In this document: positions 53,495-63,015 of the stretch, one piece after another
Position numbering within the stretch: the stretch's first letter is position 1
Layout of the letters: every line of letters begins with the position of its first letter
Translations under genes and position numbers: made by a program
The notes under the pieces: model-generated
Databases searched by the model: none
What the model was told of the DNA's origin: nothing
What the model saw: only the letters and a program-made list of their open reading frames with translations
Assembly: GCA_963575745.1 (NCBI GenBank)
Contig: CAUYUJ010014184.1
Coordinates: forward strand, 272,501 to 336,500
Length of the DNA stretch: 64,000 bases
Direction of reading: 5' to 3'
DNA from: Prorocentrum cordatum
Taxonomy: Eukaryota; Sar; Dinophyceae; Prorocentrales; Prorocentraceae

Positions 53495-54000
53495 CAATCC
53501 TGGAGACACGAAATGTCACACGTGACTGCCTCCCGTGCTGGCACGGTGGCGGGATTTGCCGCAAGCAGCTGCCTAGCACCGCATAGGTTGCACATCCCGT
53601 AGATTGCATCCCATCTATTGCACAACATAGGCTGCAACACGTGGGTTGCACCGTGCACATGCTTCACCATACAGACTGCACATCGAGAGTGCACGAGCCT
53701 ACCAATCGGGGTCCACGCGGGCAGGCCTTTCTTGTGGAAACACGGGCGGAGTGATTTTTCATAACGTGACACACACACACACATCTCAACTACGTTTAGC
53801 ATGAAGAAGCTGGTCCTAAGGGAAGCGGGTCCTGGACCCTGGTGCCTTCCCCACGAAATTCATCCTGAGCAATTTTCTGATAGTCCCGGGGCCCGTGGAG
53901 GGCCCCGGGAGGCCAAACATAGCGAAAACCTCAGGACCCGTTGCCTTCAGGACCCGCTTTCCCTCTGGCGATCCCAGGTAGGCCCCCGACACCGAAACCT
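53495..54000. other. Stretch with GGTTGCA words, no gene
   Basis: GTAGATTGCA, GGCTGCAACA and GGGTTGCACC words recur at 53,585-53,660, similar to 43,965-44,035. Contains one partial GCACGGTGGCGGGAT copy. No supported coding region. Confidence 0.4.
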
Positions 54001-54007
54001 TCAGTCG

Positions 54008-54175
54008 GACCCAGGCCAGAAGAACCTCCCTCAAGAGTTTGAGACCCTCCGTCGCCCAAAACAGACAGAACATCCAAAGATACCCTCCCCAGGATGCACA
54101 AGAACCTCCCACGAGCACGAAGAACATGAGGGTACCCTCCCCGAACCGACCTCGATTTTCTATCTTCGACTACGC
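54008..54175. repeat. Dispersed repeat, pair with 10,565-10,735
   Basis: TTTGAGACCCTCCGTC, ACAGAACATCCAA, TACCCTCCCCAGGATGCACA, ACGAAGAACA and GGTACCCTCCCCGAACCGAC appear in the same order as at 10.6 kb. Confidence 0.75.
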
Positions 54176-54357
54176 GCAAGAGCGACCCTGGGTATTTAAG
54201 AGTGACCTTTGGTGCGCGGCTGAACGGGGGACGCGGGGTGGCCAAACCTGGGCGCGCGAGCTGCTACCGTTTCGCGTTCAGCGATCGGAGGGCCCCATTG
54301 GGCCCGCACCAAAGGTCACTCTGGCGAAAGGCCACTCCTACGTCTAGTCTTAAGTCT

Positions 54358-54400
54358 GTCATGTCCTCCTACAGACGGTTTTTGGAAGAAAAACGGCGCG
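54358..54400 (+). mobile_element. Solo terminus of MITE family A
   Basis: GTCATGTCCTCCTACAGACGG followed by TTTTTGGAAGAAAAA resembles the left end of family A. No matching right end is seen nearby. Confidence 0.4.
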
Positions 54401-55100
54401 CGCCAGGGGCGGTGAAGGAGGTGCCGCCGGGGGGTCCCAGCGCGGATCCAAGAAATCCGCGCGGAGAAAAAATAAAGGCGACTATCATGCTGGGAGGAAG
54501 GGACTGGGACGATACAGACAACCCGCATGATAAGGAGGCGTGACAAGAATGCAAGGACCTGGGAAGGCCACGTCGACGCTCTGCGAGTGGGGCTCGGCCA
54601 GCGGAAGCGGCCGAGGATGGGCCGAAGGGGGAAGGATGTAAGGGCACCCTTGGAAAAGTCGATTATCCTTACTATGCGGGTCGACTGTATAGGGCACGAC
54701 TGTGTAAGAGACGCAGTCGACACGCGCGATGACGGGTATGATCTGGTCATTTCTCCCAGCCCCAACCCCCCCAACCCTATACTTGTCTTTCGGATCCGCG
54801 CTGGACGACGCACGGCCATCCTGGCGCTCGCGCGCCGCCCCTTCCCCCCGCTCCCCCTAGAGGGGCCCAGGGAGACACAAACAAGTCGACACACACTCTA
54901 GGATTCCCTATACTTTCCTCTTTCTTTTGACTGGGAATCCGAATCTATTTGTATCAATGCTGATCTTTCCCTACTGACACTCCTGGAGAAGGACGGCCAA
55001 CTGTGGCGCCAGCCCGTCGCGTGCCTGGCGAAGGTATACTACTCTGCGACCCCGCGGTTGACCTGAGCAGTGCACGCGGGGCTTTGGGGCTTGGGACCCC
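54400..55100. other. Stretch with no supported gene
   Basis: Mixed sequence; 54,860-54,940 matches the repeat at 5,490. Frames at 54,316-54,894 minus are not recognised. Confidence 0.4.
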
Positions 55101-55106
55101 CAACTC

Positions 55107-55488
55107 GTCGGCGGGCCTGGGGGGGAAGTGAGCAAGGGCGGGCCTTCTTAAAGGCCTGGAAGGCCTCGGACCTTCCAAGAAGATTTCCAAGCCTCCCCCG
55201 AAGACTTAAAGGCCTCCTAGATGGGGTCCGAATAGGTGGGGTCGGAGAATCGTCGACGCCGGCGGTGCATCGGCGACGTCGTCGTGAAGCAAATCGGGGA
55301 TGCGGAGGCGCATCGTCAATACATCGGCGATGTGGCGCGACCCTCCGACCCCAACTACTCCGACCCCGTCTGGGGGCCTAGAAAGACACAGGGAACTGCT
55401 CACAAGACCGGAGGGCCTCTGAGATGCCCCGCCGCCTTCCGAGAAGGCTTGCCCCCTCGCACTTCCGCCCCCTGGGCGCGCCGCCGAC
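55107..55488. mobile_element. Foldback/MITE family C, copy 3, carrying a nested element
   Basis: The left end GTCGGCGGGCCTGGG, with GGGGAAGTGAGC, GGGCGGGCC and TTCTTAAAGG, is answered at the right by CCTTCCGAGAAGG, CGCACTTCCGCCCCC and CGCCGCCGAC. The copy at 10,026 is 188 bp and this one 382 bp; the excess is a family D element at 55,208-55,384. Confidence 0.65.
55208..55384. mobile_element. MITE-like element, family D, copy 2 (nested)
   Basis: Left CCTAGATGGGGTCCGAATAG; right CTACTCCGACCCCGTCTGGG followed by GGCCTAG. The core has GGTGCATCGGCGACG and GATGTGGCGCGACCC, as in copy 1. It lies inside a family C element. Confidence 0.7.
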
Positions 55489-55523
55489 CAACGTTCTCAT
55501 GCGCGCTGCGCTCCGCCGAGGCG

Positions 55524-55525
<2 letters not shown>

Positions 55526-55559
<34 letters not shown>

Positions 55560-55645
55560 CGCGGCTTAATTAGAAATTGCATGCCCCACATTTGTTCTAT
55601 CCGCCAACGCAGTCACTCTGCCTAGCCGCCGACGCAAAAAAATGC

Positions 55646-55691
<46 letters not shown>

Positions 55692-55700
55692 TGTGGGGGG
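55526..55700. repeat. Two (GT)n tracts
   Basis: GTGTGT runs at 55,526-55,556 and 55,642-55,692, the second with TTTG interruptions. Confidence 0.95.
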
Positions 55701-55994
55701 GCCCTCCGGCCTAGGGAGCGGCCGCTTGCACGCCAAAGGGACCGTGCAGGCAAGAGTGGCCTTTAGCGCAAGGCTTTCGGGGAGCTGCAGAATTTTCGTG
55801 TTCCCCCCATTTCCCCCACCCCTCCCGCGGACGGACGTCCAGACCGTTATGCCCCGAATCGGAATCGACGCTTGCTTGTTGTTGTTTAACCTCTGTACGG
55901 GGAGAGGGGGGGTGGGGCAGGTCCAGGGAGCAAGCCGATGCTGGCGGGATCCCTCTGGGCCCGCACCGCACGCCACTCAGGCGAAGGCTCCCTG

Positions 55995-56185
55995 CTCTGA
56001 ACAGGGGCCGACCGTCCCGGCATTCCTGGAAGCCTGCCACCATGTTCGTAAAACAACTGAATGTGCTCTGAGAACAAGGTCAATGCTCTTAGAACGCAGA
56101 ACCGGTGTATTAAAACAAAACGGTCGCAGCCAGACATGTTCTAAGACATGTCGTGTAAACCGCAACATTCTCTGGTGGGCCTAAA
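55995..56185. repeat. Dispersed repeat family F, copy 3 of 3
   Basis: GGCCGACCGTCCCGGCATTCC, CCTGCCACCATG, CTCTTAGAACGCAG, TTAAAACAAAACGGTCGCA and CATGTCGTGTAAACC match 28,375-28,560 in order. Confidence 0.65.
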
Positions 56186-56189
56186 GACA

Positions 56190-56930
56190 AGCCGTGGGGG
56201 CTCGTCACTGCTTGACTCCTGCGCGGAGCCAGAACAGGACTCCCAAAGGTCCAGGCTTGGGAAGGCCCGTTGGCCTGACCTCGCGACGCACCACAACTGG
56301 GTCTGTGCGTGCTGGCGCGGCGCGACGTGGGGTGTGCCCGCGCGAGCCCAGCACCCTCGACACGCCTGGTGGAGCTGAAAGCCTGTGTGCGTGCGTGCGC
56401 GCCCAGGCGAGCGCGCGCCGGGTGTCCTCCTCCCCCTCCTGGCTTCTCTTCCTCCTCCTCCTTCTTATTCCTCCTCCGCTTCCTCTTCATCCTTACTCCT
56501 CCGCCTCCCCCGCCTCTCTCGTGCTCTTCCCCTCCTTACGATCGGTTCTTCCTCCTGTGTCCGGGTCCGAGGCTTGCCAAGGGCCACGCACGTCCTAAAA
56601 CGCGACCCACCCCTTCCGCCCCCTCCATCCTACTCCTGCTCCACCTGCAACTGGGACGGGAGCAATATCATGGCATTATTGGCTCAGGATGCGTCGCAAG
56701 ACTTCCAGAGTGTCTGGCAGCCCTCGTTTCTGCAGCCCGTGTGGAACATCAGGGAGCCCAGGAAATCTGGGAAATGCTGAAAATCTTCGAACATATCACT
56801 ATCATGACCCCTTGCTCCTCTGATCGGTTGTTGATAGAAGTATCTCTGGCCCAAGGTGCCCCAGGATTTCCAAGGTCCCCATGGCCTCCAGAGCACCCCT
56901 CACGAAGCTCAGAAAGCCCCAAGGCTTTGT
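56190..56930. other. Stretch with no supported gene
   Basis: Includes a TCC-rich segment at 56,430-56,560. GGCTCAGGATGCGTCGCAAG with CCCTCGTTTCTG (56,680-56,735) resembles 59,895-59,950. No gene is recognised. Confidence 0.4.
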
Positions 56931-57057
56931 GGGCCCCGGAAACAGCAAGGCCGTTTTTTCACCGGTTCCGTTTTGCCGTTTTTGTTGCCGGTTCCGACGC
57001 CGTTTTTTTAACCAGTTCCGTCGCCGTTTTTTGACCGGTTCCGGCTCCAGTCCACCT
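56930..57057. repeat. About 27-bp tandem repeat (GCCGTTTTTTNACCGGTTCCG)
   Basis: Four units of CCGTTTTT plus ACCGGTTCCG. The start GGGCCCCGGAAACAGCAAGGCC matches GGGCCCAGGAAACGGCAAGACC at 63,870, where a related, more degenerate array follows. Confidence 0.75.
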
Positions 57058-57136
57058 TTAGCAACCCCCGATCTGGGCCCTCCGCCCTCCTCCCCAGCTT
57101 GCGCTTTTAGGCGCGGCACGGCGGCCCTGGTCTTAG

Positions 57137-57287
57137 GTCGGGCGTGTCCTCCTACAGGGGGACTCTGGACGAAACATGAAAAAGGTCCCCAAAATATATA
57201 AACATTGTCAGAACGGGTCCAAACATCGTCCCCAGGCTATTATTGGACTGCTCTGGAATTGTCCTCCCGTAGAGGGACGTGCCCGAC
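57137..57287. mobile_element. MITE family A, complete copy 4
   Basis: Left GTCGGGCGTGTCCTCCTACAGG; right CCTCCCGTAGAGGGACGTGC then CCGAC. 151 bp, AT-rich non-coding body. Its right end lies 57 bp from the stop codon of the methyltransferase gene. Confidence 0.75.
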
Positions 57288-57343
57288 TCAACCCCGGTCT
57301 GCACCGCGCGCCCGGCCGGCGCCGCTGCCCGTGGCGGCGAGGC

Positions 57344-58453
57344 TCAGCCCAGGGGCGCCTGCGGCTCGTCCAGGCCTGGGCCTCCCGAGGCCTGGGCGGC
57401 CAGACGGCCTGACGCCTCCTGCGCCGTGGGCCTCCGGATCTCCACCCAGACGTAGCGCTCGTGGGGGTTCTCCTCCGGGCTGGGGTGGGCCCGCAGCGCG
57501 GCCCGCACCTCGGCCGCGAGCCCGGCGTCCAGGAGGTAGGCGCTCACGTCGACGCGGAGCTCGGGGCTCCAGATGACGAAGGCCGCCCCGCGCTCCGCGC
57601 CCTCCTCCACGTCGAAAGCCCACTGGTGCAGGCCGTTGCGGAACTGCCCGGCCACCCCCTCGTTGCGGGCGTGCCTCAGCAGCACCCAGCCGCCAGGCCT
57701 CGCCACCTGCAGCATCCGCGTGATGGCGAGCAGCGGGTCGAAGGCGTGGTCCAAGGAGTTCCTCATGTGCACCACGTCGAAGTGGCCCAGCGGGAAGCAG
57801 GTGTGCAGGCTCTCCGACGGGCACTGCAGCGGGGTGTGCGGAGGCGTCATGCCGCGCTCATCGAACACCGAATTGTAGAAGCGCGCAAGCCCGTCGGACG
57901 CGACCACGGGGACAGGCCACGGGACCCTGCGATGCGGGCCGTCCTGCCCAGCAGCCGCTGGCTCGACGCCAGCTCCCCCAGGCAGCCCCCCGCTGGGCAG
58001 CTCGCACTCCAGTGGCCTGGGGGCGAAGGGCCCAGATCCCGCGTTCAAGATGCGCGGGCTCCTCGGCTGGGCGCCCTCTCCAGAAGCGGCCCTGCGCTCC
58101 ACCGCGTCGCGGACGAACCCACAGACCTGGTCGTCCTCCAGGAACCATGTCAGCTGCCCCGTGGCGAGCCACCGCTGGAGCCGCTCGAGGCCGGCCTCGT
58201 TCTCGTGCGGGTCGAGCGACAGCTTTTTTCGCCAGAACTCGGCCTCCATCTCCAGCCCCCGTGTCCACCTCGTCCGCGCACGGAGCAGTAAGCGACGCAC
58301 GGGCGGCAGGGGCGGCAGAGGGACCGCGGGCGGGTCCAGCCTGGAGGGTGGCGGCACCTCCGACCCCGCGCTGGCAATTGCCGCCCAGCCGCGGCTCCAG
58401 AGGAAGGCCGCTGGGTTTTCGGTGAAGATGGTAGGGCGAAGAGATCTACACAT
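57344..58453 (-). CDS. Class I SAM-dependent methyltransferase
   Basis: 369 residues from the first ATG at 58,453 to TGA at 57,344; the frame is open 65 codons further upstream but without ATG. Numbering from that ATG: motif I is ILNAGSGPFA (about 135-144), the glycine-rich SAM loop; VVASDGLARFYN (about 183-194) carries the acidic residue after strand 2; FDVVHMRNSLDHAFDP (about 225-240) is the motif-IV-like strand with HMRNSLDH; VARPGGWVLLRHARNEG (about 250-266) is the LkPGG turn and strand 5. This matches the Methyltransf_11 type. The N-terminal third is Pro/Arg-rich and then helical (EMEAEFWRKKLSLDPHENEA). The substrate is unknown. The codons are GC-rich, typical of a host gene here. The first ATG lies within one arm of the 58,441-58,596 inverted repeat, so the true start could instead be M69 (58,249) or follow a splice. 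Confidence 0.75.
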   Translation of the reverse strand: MCRSLRPTIFTENPAAFLWSRGWAAIASAGSEVPPPSRLDPPAVPLPPLPPVRRLLLRARTRWTRGLEMEAEFWRKKLSLDPHENEAGLERLQRWLATGQLTWFLEDDQVCGFVRDAVERRAASGEGAQPRSPRILNAGSGPFAPRPLECELPSGGLPGGAGVEPAAAGQDGPHRRVPWPVPVVASDGLARFYNSVFDERGMTPPHTPLQCPSESLHTCFPLGHFDVVHMRNSLDHAFDPLLAITRMLQVARPGGWVLLRHARNEGVAGQFRNGLHQWAFDVEEGAERGAAFVIWSPELRVDVSAYLLDAGLAAEVRAALRAHPSPEENPHERYVWVEIRRPTAQEASGRLAAQASGGPGLDEPQAPLG

Positions 58454-58596
58454 ATCCACTGCTCCCTGGCCAGGCCCATCCTGAACCCAGCAGCTGTGTA
58501 TACGCCATTCTGGCCAAGCCAGGAGGGCGTCGCGTAGACACCGCTGCCGCGTTGAGGATGGGCGTGGCCAGGGAGCGGTGGTTATGTGTAGATCTC
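58441..58596. repeat. 45-bp inverted repeat bridging two genes
   Basis: The left arm 58,441-58,485 (starting GAGATCTACACATATCCAC) and the right arm 58,552-58,596 (ending TTATGTGTAGATCTC) are reverse complements with 4 mismatches in 45. The 66-bp spacer has a smaller imperfect palindrome (TGTGTATACGCC and GGCGTCGCGTAGACA). The right arm contains the stop codon of the upstream gene (58,582-58,584); the left arm contains the first ATG of the methyltransferase (58,451-58,453). It could form a long RNA hairpin or be a foldback element captured between the genes. Confidence 0.85.
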
Positions 58597-59472
58597 GTCG
58601 CCCTTGATGGCGTAGTTCTCCATCACCTCGTCCAGACTGAAGGGCCACGGAGAGGCGTCGAGGCAGTGCAGGCAGAACTCGAGCGCGCTGGGCACGAAGC
58701 CCATCATGGTCCGCAGCTCCTCCAGCCTGCCGCCGGCATCAAGCCCGAGACTTCCCCCTGGTGCCGCGGCCGCGTCTGGGGAGCGCTCCCTGCCGGGGCA
58801 CGGACTCATGTAGTACGTCCGGTAGTCGTCGCCCTGGTCACCCTTGCTGACGAGCGGGTCGTCTGCGCTCACGCACCTCGACTTCATGTGGCACCCGTTG
58901 GGGCCGTGGGCGAGCGACAGGCAACCAGGATTCTGCGAGCACGCCGCGAGGCACTCGGCCAAGGGCACCGGCCCGAAGATGTCACCCACCGCTTCCCCCT
59001 CCTGCCGCACCACGCGCTCTGTGCTCCGCCAACTCCAAGCAGCACTGCCTCCTGGCTCCTTCTCGCGCACGGGGCCCGTCCGCGACCGCGCCTGCAGCGC
59101 CTGCAGCGCCGAAGACTGGGCACAGACCGCCACCATGGACAGCAGGCCTGCGGGACAATCGCTGTGCAGAGTGAACGACGCATCCGTAGGGTCCACCGTG
59201 ATGATCCGGAAGATGACAGGGTAGGCGACCCCGCAGAGCCCGTGGACCCACTCGCCGCCGAAGCCGGGGTCCCGCGCGAGGCCCGAGTGCAGCTCGGTGT
59301 GGAAGCTGGCCCACAGGCTCCGGTGCCGACTCCCGCCGCAGAAACACTGCCGGTCCGACAGCTGCCGGTGGAAGAGGTCCTCCGACTTCAGCGCCGGGCC
59401 CGTGGGCGACTGGCCACCCCGCGAGGGCCAGGAGGAGCCCGGTTTTTGTTTTCGGTGCTCGCGTGGTCGGCG
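58582..59472 (-). CDS. PAN/apple-like cysteine-rich protein, 3' exon
   Basis: An open minus-strand frame of about 296 codons ending ENYAIKGDEIYT and TAA at 58,582. Reading starts at an upstream in-frame TAG (59,473-59,475) with no ATG nearby, so it is likely the last exon of a spliced gene. Features in order: LFHRQLSDRQCFCGGS with paired cysteines; GFGGEWVHGLCGVAYP then VIFRIITVDPTDASFTLHSD; a Ser/Arg linker; PLAECLAACSQNPGCLSLAH then GPNGCHMKSRC, a cysteine spacing like PAN/apple domains that bind proteins or glycans outside the cell; and a C-terminal helical segment (SALEFCLHCLDASPWPF). No membrane helix is seen in this exon. It lies 128 bp upstream of the methyltransferase's first ATG on the same strand. 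Confidence 0.6.
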   Translation of the reverse strand, partial: RRPREHRKQKPGSSWPSRGGQSPTGPALKSEDLFHRQLSDRQCFCGGSRHRSLWASFHTELHSGLARDPGFGGEWVHGLCGVAYPVIFRIITVDPTDASFTLHSDCPAGLLSMVAVCAQSSALQALQARSRTGPVREKEPGGSAAWSWRSTERVVRQEGEAVGDIFGPVPLAECLAACSQNPGCLSLAHGPNGCHMKSRCVSADDPLVSKGDQGDDYRTYYMSPCPGRERSPDAAAAPGGSLGLDAGGRLEELRTMMGFVPSALEFCLHCLDASPWPFSLDEVMENYAIKGDEIYT

Positions 59473-59479
59473 CTACTTC

Positions 59480-60000
59480 AATGCTGGCATGGGGTGTTCG
59501 GCCCAGACGCAGGTGTCCGAAATCCCGCAGTACCCTCACAGATTTGAAGGATGCGTTTTTTGACAAGTGCCCGAACTATCGGGTGCTTCGATTCTGATCA
59601 GCTTTTCTGTATTTTTGACGAGGCTTGTAGGGAAAGCCGAGCAGGCCCTCCTGAGGCCAGGTCAAGTGCGGCAGCCACCAGTTTAGTCCCAGAGAGGTCT
59701 GCCCTGCAACTGCCTCTCTCTCTCTGTCTTGTGCGGCACGGATCTTGCCATCACTCGGACGTCCATTCCCCGTGCATGCTCCGGCCCCTTGCGTGCACTT
59801 TCAGCCAGCTGATCCAAGATGGTCCTCGAGGGCCCTCGCCGAGGCACAGATGCGCACGACCGAGCGATGCCAAAGGGTGATGCCATGGTAGGACCGGCTC
59901 AGGAGACGTTCCAGGATTTCGAGAGCATCCAGCGGCCCTCGTCTCTGGCGCCTGGGCACGGCCACGGAGGATCTTGCAAACCTGCAGAATCTTGGGCCGT
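59480..60000. other. Stretch with no supported gene
   Basis: Unique sequence with a weak match to 56,680-56,735 near 59,900. This may include an intron or upstream region of the PAN-like gene. Confidence 0.35.
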
Positions 60001-60350
60001 ATCATTACCCATCGGTCGGAAGAAGTAGGTAGCGACCCACCCGCGACCTACCCACATTGGTTTGACGAAAAAATCGGCGCCTGCGGCGGGCTCGTTGTAT
60101 AATTTGTGGGACTTTGGCGACTGCGGCGGGCTTCTCCAGAGTCTCGCAGACTGCCGACGTCTCCGATACCCCCTCACTCTTATGCGCATCTGCGGGGGGC
60201 TACGATTACCCAACGGTCGAAAGAAGTAGGTAGAAACATGAAGCAAGAAGGTGTTGAAAGTAGATTGGGTGTCCGCCCGGCCCCCTCATGAGGAGGGAAG
60301 AGGGGACGCCGCTCGATCATGGAAGCAGGAAGGCGCTGGAAGTAGATGGG
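60000..60350. repeat. Two family G termini in direct orientation
   Basis: ATTACCCATCGGTCGGAAGA with AGTAGGTAG at 60,004 and ATTACCCAACGGTCGAAAGA with AGTAGGTAGAAACATGAAG at 60,206 match the left end of the element at 25,387. The second continues with GTAGATTGGGTGTCCGCCCG, also like that element. No right terminus is found. Confidence 0.55.
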
Positions 60351-60544
60351 ACTCAGGGAATGAATCCAAAATTGCCCTGCCGACGTACCCAACCCTTGCG
60401 CAATGCGGGGCATAAGTACATCAGGATTGCTACAATGGGGGCGATGACGTAACATGGACGCATGTGATTTTGCGAGCAGCAATCGGAAGGCTCGCAGGCC
60501 CCCGATCCAGATACAAGGGCGTCGTAGTGGTTACTAACGCAGCC

Positions 60545-61660
60545 CCCCCAGGGACGGCGAGGTCTCGCTCAGGTCCCCGCAGTGCCTCACTCCGCTGGAC
60601 CCAACAGCAGCCCTCGAAAGTGGCGACCGTGTCGCAGATCGCAGCCCCCCAGGGACGGCGAGGTCTCGCTCAGATCCCCGCGGTGCCTCAGCCCGCATGA
60701 CCCACCAGCAGCCCTCGAAAGTGGCGACAATGTCGCAGATCGCGGCCCCCCAGGGACGGCGAGGTCTCGGCCAGATCCCCGCGGTGCCTCAGTCCGCAGG
60801 ACCCACCAGCAGCCCTCGAAAGTGGCGACCGTGTCGCAGATCGCAGCCCCCCAGGGACGGCGAGGTCTCGCTCAGATCTCCGCGGCGCCTCAGTCCGCAG
60901 GACCCACCATCAGCCCTCGAAAGTGGCGACAGTGTCGCAGATCGCAGCCCCCCAGGGACGGCGAGGTCTCGCTCAGATCTCCACGGTGCCTCAGTCCGCA
61001 GGACCCACCAGCAGCCCTCGAAAGTGGCGACCGTGTCGCAGATCGCAGCCCCCCAGGGACGGCGAGGTCACGCTCAGATCCCCACGGTGCCTCAGCCCGC
61101 AGGACCCACCAGCAGCCCTCGAAAGTGGCGACAATGTCGCAGATCGCGGCCCCCCAGGGACGGCGAGGTCTCGCTCAGATCTCAGCGGTGCCTCAGTCCG
61201 CTGGACCCACCAGCAGCCTTCGAAAGCGGCGACCGTGTCGCAGATCGCAGCCCCCCAGGGACGGCGAGGTCTCGCTCAGGTCCCCGCGGTGCCTCACTCC
61301 GCAGGCCCCACCGGCAGCCCTCGAAAGTGGCGACCGTGTCGCAGATCGAAGCCCCCCAAGGACGGCGAGGTCTCGCTCAGATCTCCGCGGTGCCTCAGTC
61401 CGCTGGACCCACCAGCAACCCTCGAAAGTGGCGACCGTGTCGGAGATCGCAGCCCCCCAGGGACGGCGAGGTCTCGCTCAGATCCTCACGGTGCCTCAAT
61501 CCGCAGGCCCAACCAGCAGCCCTCGAAAGTGGCGACAATGTCGCAGATCGCAGCCCCCCAGGGACGGCGAGGTCTCGCTCAGATCCCCGCGGTGCCCCAG
61601 TCCGCAGGACCCACCAGCAGCCCTCGAAAGTGGCGACACAGCCCCCCAGGGACGGCGCCC
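60545..61660. repeat. 101-bp tandem repeat array, about 11 units
   Basis: GGGACGGCGAGGT recurs at 60,551, 60,652, 60,753, 60,854 and so on, a strict 101-bp period to about 61,655. Units hold TCGCAGATCGCAGCCCCCCA, CTCGCTCAGATCCCCGCGG and CAGCAGCCCTCGAAAGTGGC, with only a few substitutions between units. Because 101 is not a multiple of three, the protein reading rotates through all three frames and none meets a stop, giving several spurious 600-800 residue frames. The unit is related to the 102-bp array at 60-480. Confidence 0.95.
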
Positions 61661-61664
61661 CCCC

Positions 61665-61681
61665 CCCCCACACACACACAC

Positions 61682-61723
<42 letters not shown>

Positions 61724-62259
61724 ACAACACACACCCACACCACACCCACACCCACACCCACACCCACACCACCCACACCACACCACCACAACCCCCACAC
61801 ACCCACACCCACACCCACACCCACACCCACACCCACACCCCACACCCACACCCACCCACACCCACACCCACACCACACCCACACCCACACCCACACCACA
61901 CCCACACCCACACCCCACACCCCACCCACCCCACACCCACACACACACACCCACACACCACCCACACACCCACACACCCACCACACACAACACACCCAAC
62001 CACACACACACCCCACAACACGCACACGCACACGCACACGCACGCGCACGCACGCGCACGCACACGCACACACACGCACCGCACACACACACCGCACGCA
62101 CACACGCACACACACACGCACACACGCACACGCACACACGCACACACGCACACACGCACACACGCACACACGCACACAACACACACACACGCACACACGC
62201 ACACACGCACACACGCACACACGCACACACGCACACACGCACACACGCACACACGCACG

Positions 62260-62292
<33 letters not shown>

Positions 62293-62513
62293 GCACACGC
62301 ACACAAACAAACACACACACACACACACATGCACGCGCGCACACACACAGAAACACACACACACACACACGCGCACACACACGCACGCACACAGAGACAG
62401 ACGCAGACACAGAGACAGACACAAACACAGACACAGACACAGACACAGACACAGACACACACACACACGCGCGCACACAAACACATTCTCAAACGCAATG
62501 AAACACACAGACA

Positions 62514-62561
<48 letters not shown>

Positions 62562-62885
62562 CGCACACACACAGACACAGACACAGACACAGACACAGAC
62601 GCAGACACAGACACAGACACAGACACAAACACACGCACGCACACGCGCACACACACGCACACGCGCACACGCACACAAACAAACACACACACACACACAC
62701 ATGCACGCGCGCACACACACAGAAACACACACACACACACACGCGCACACACACGCACGCACACAGAGACAGACGCAGACACAGAGACAGACACAAACAC
62801 AGACACAGACACAGACACAGACACAGACACACACACACACGCGCGCACACAAACACATTCTCAAACGCAATGAAACACACAGACA

Positions 62886-62933
<48 letters not shown>

Positions 62934-63015
62934 CGCACACACACAGACACAGACACAGACACAGACACAGACGCAGACACAGACACAGACACAGACACAA
63001 ACACACACACACAAA
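61665..63015. repeat. (CA)n-rich tract, 1.35 kb
   Basis: Zones of CACACA, CCACAC, ACGCAC and AGACAC follow one another. It starts directly after a C run ending the 101-bp array. Coding frames across it (His/Thr or Cys/Val repeats) are artefacts. Confidence 0.95.
62270..63010. repeat. 372-bp direct duplication inside the CA tract
   Basis: Non-repetitive markers recur exactly 372 bp apart: AAACAAACAC (62,305 and 62,677), CATGCACGCGCGC (62,328 and 62,700), and the block ACATTCTCAAACGCAATGAA (about 62,482 and 62,854). Exact outer limits are obscured by the CA repeats. Confidence 0.9.
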
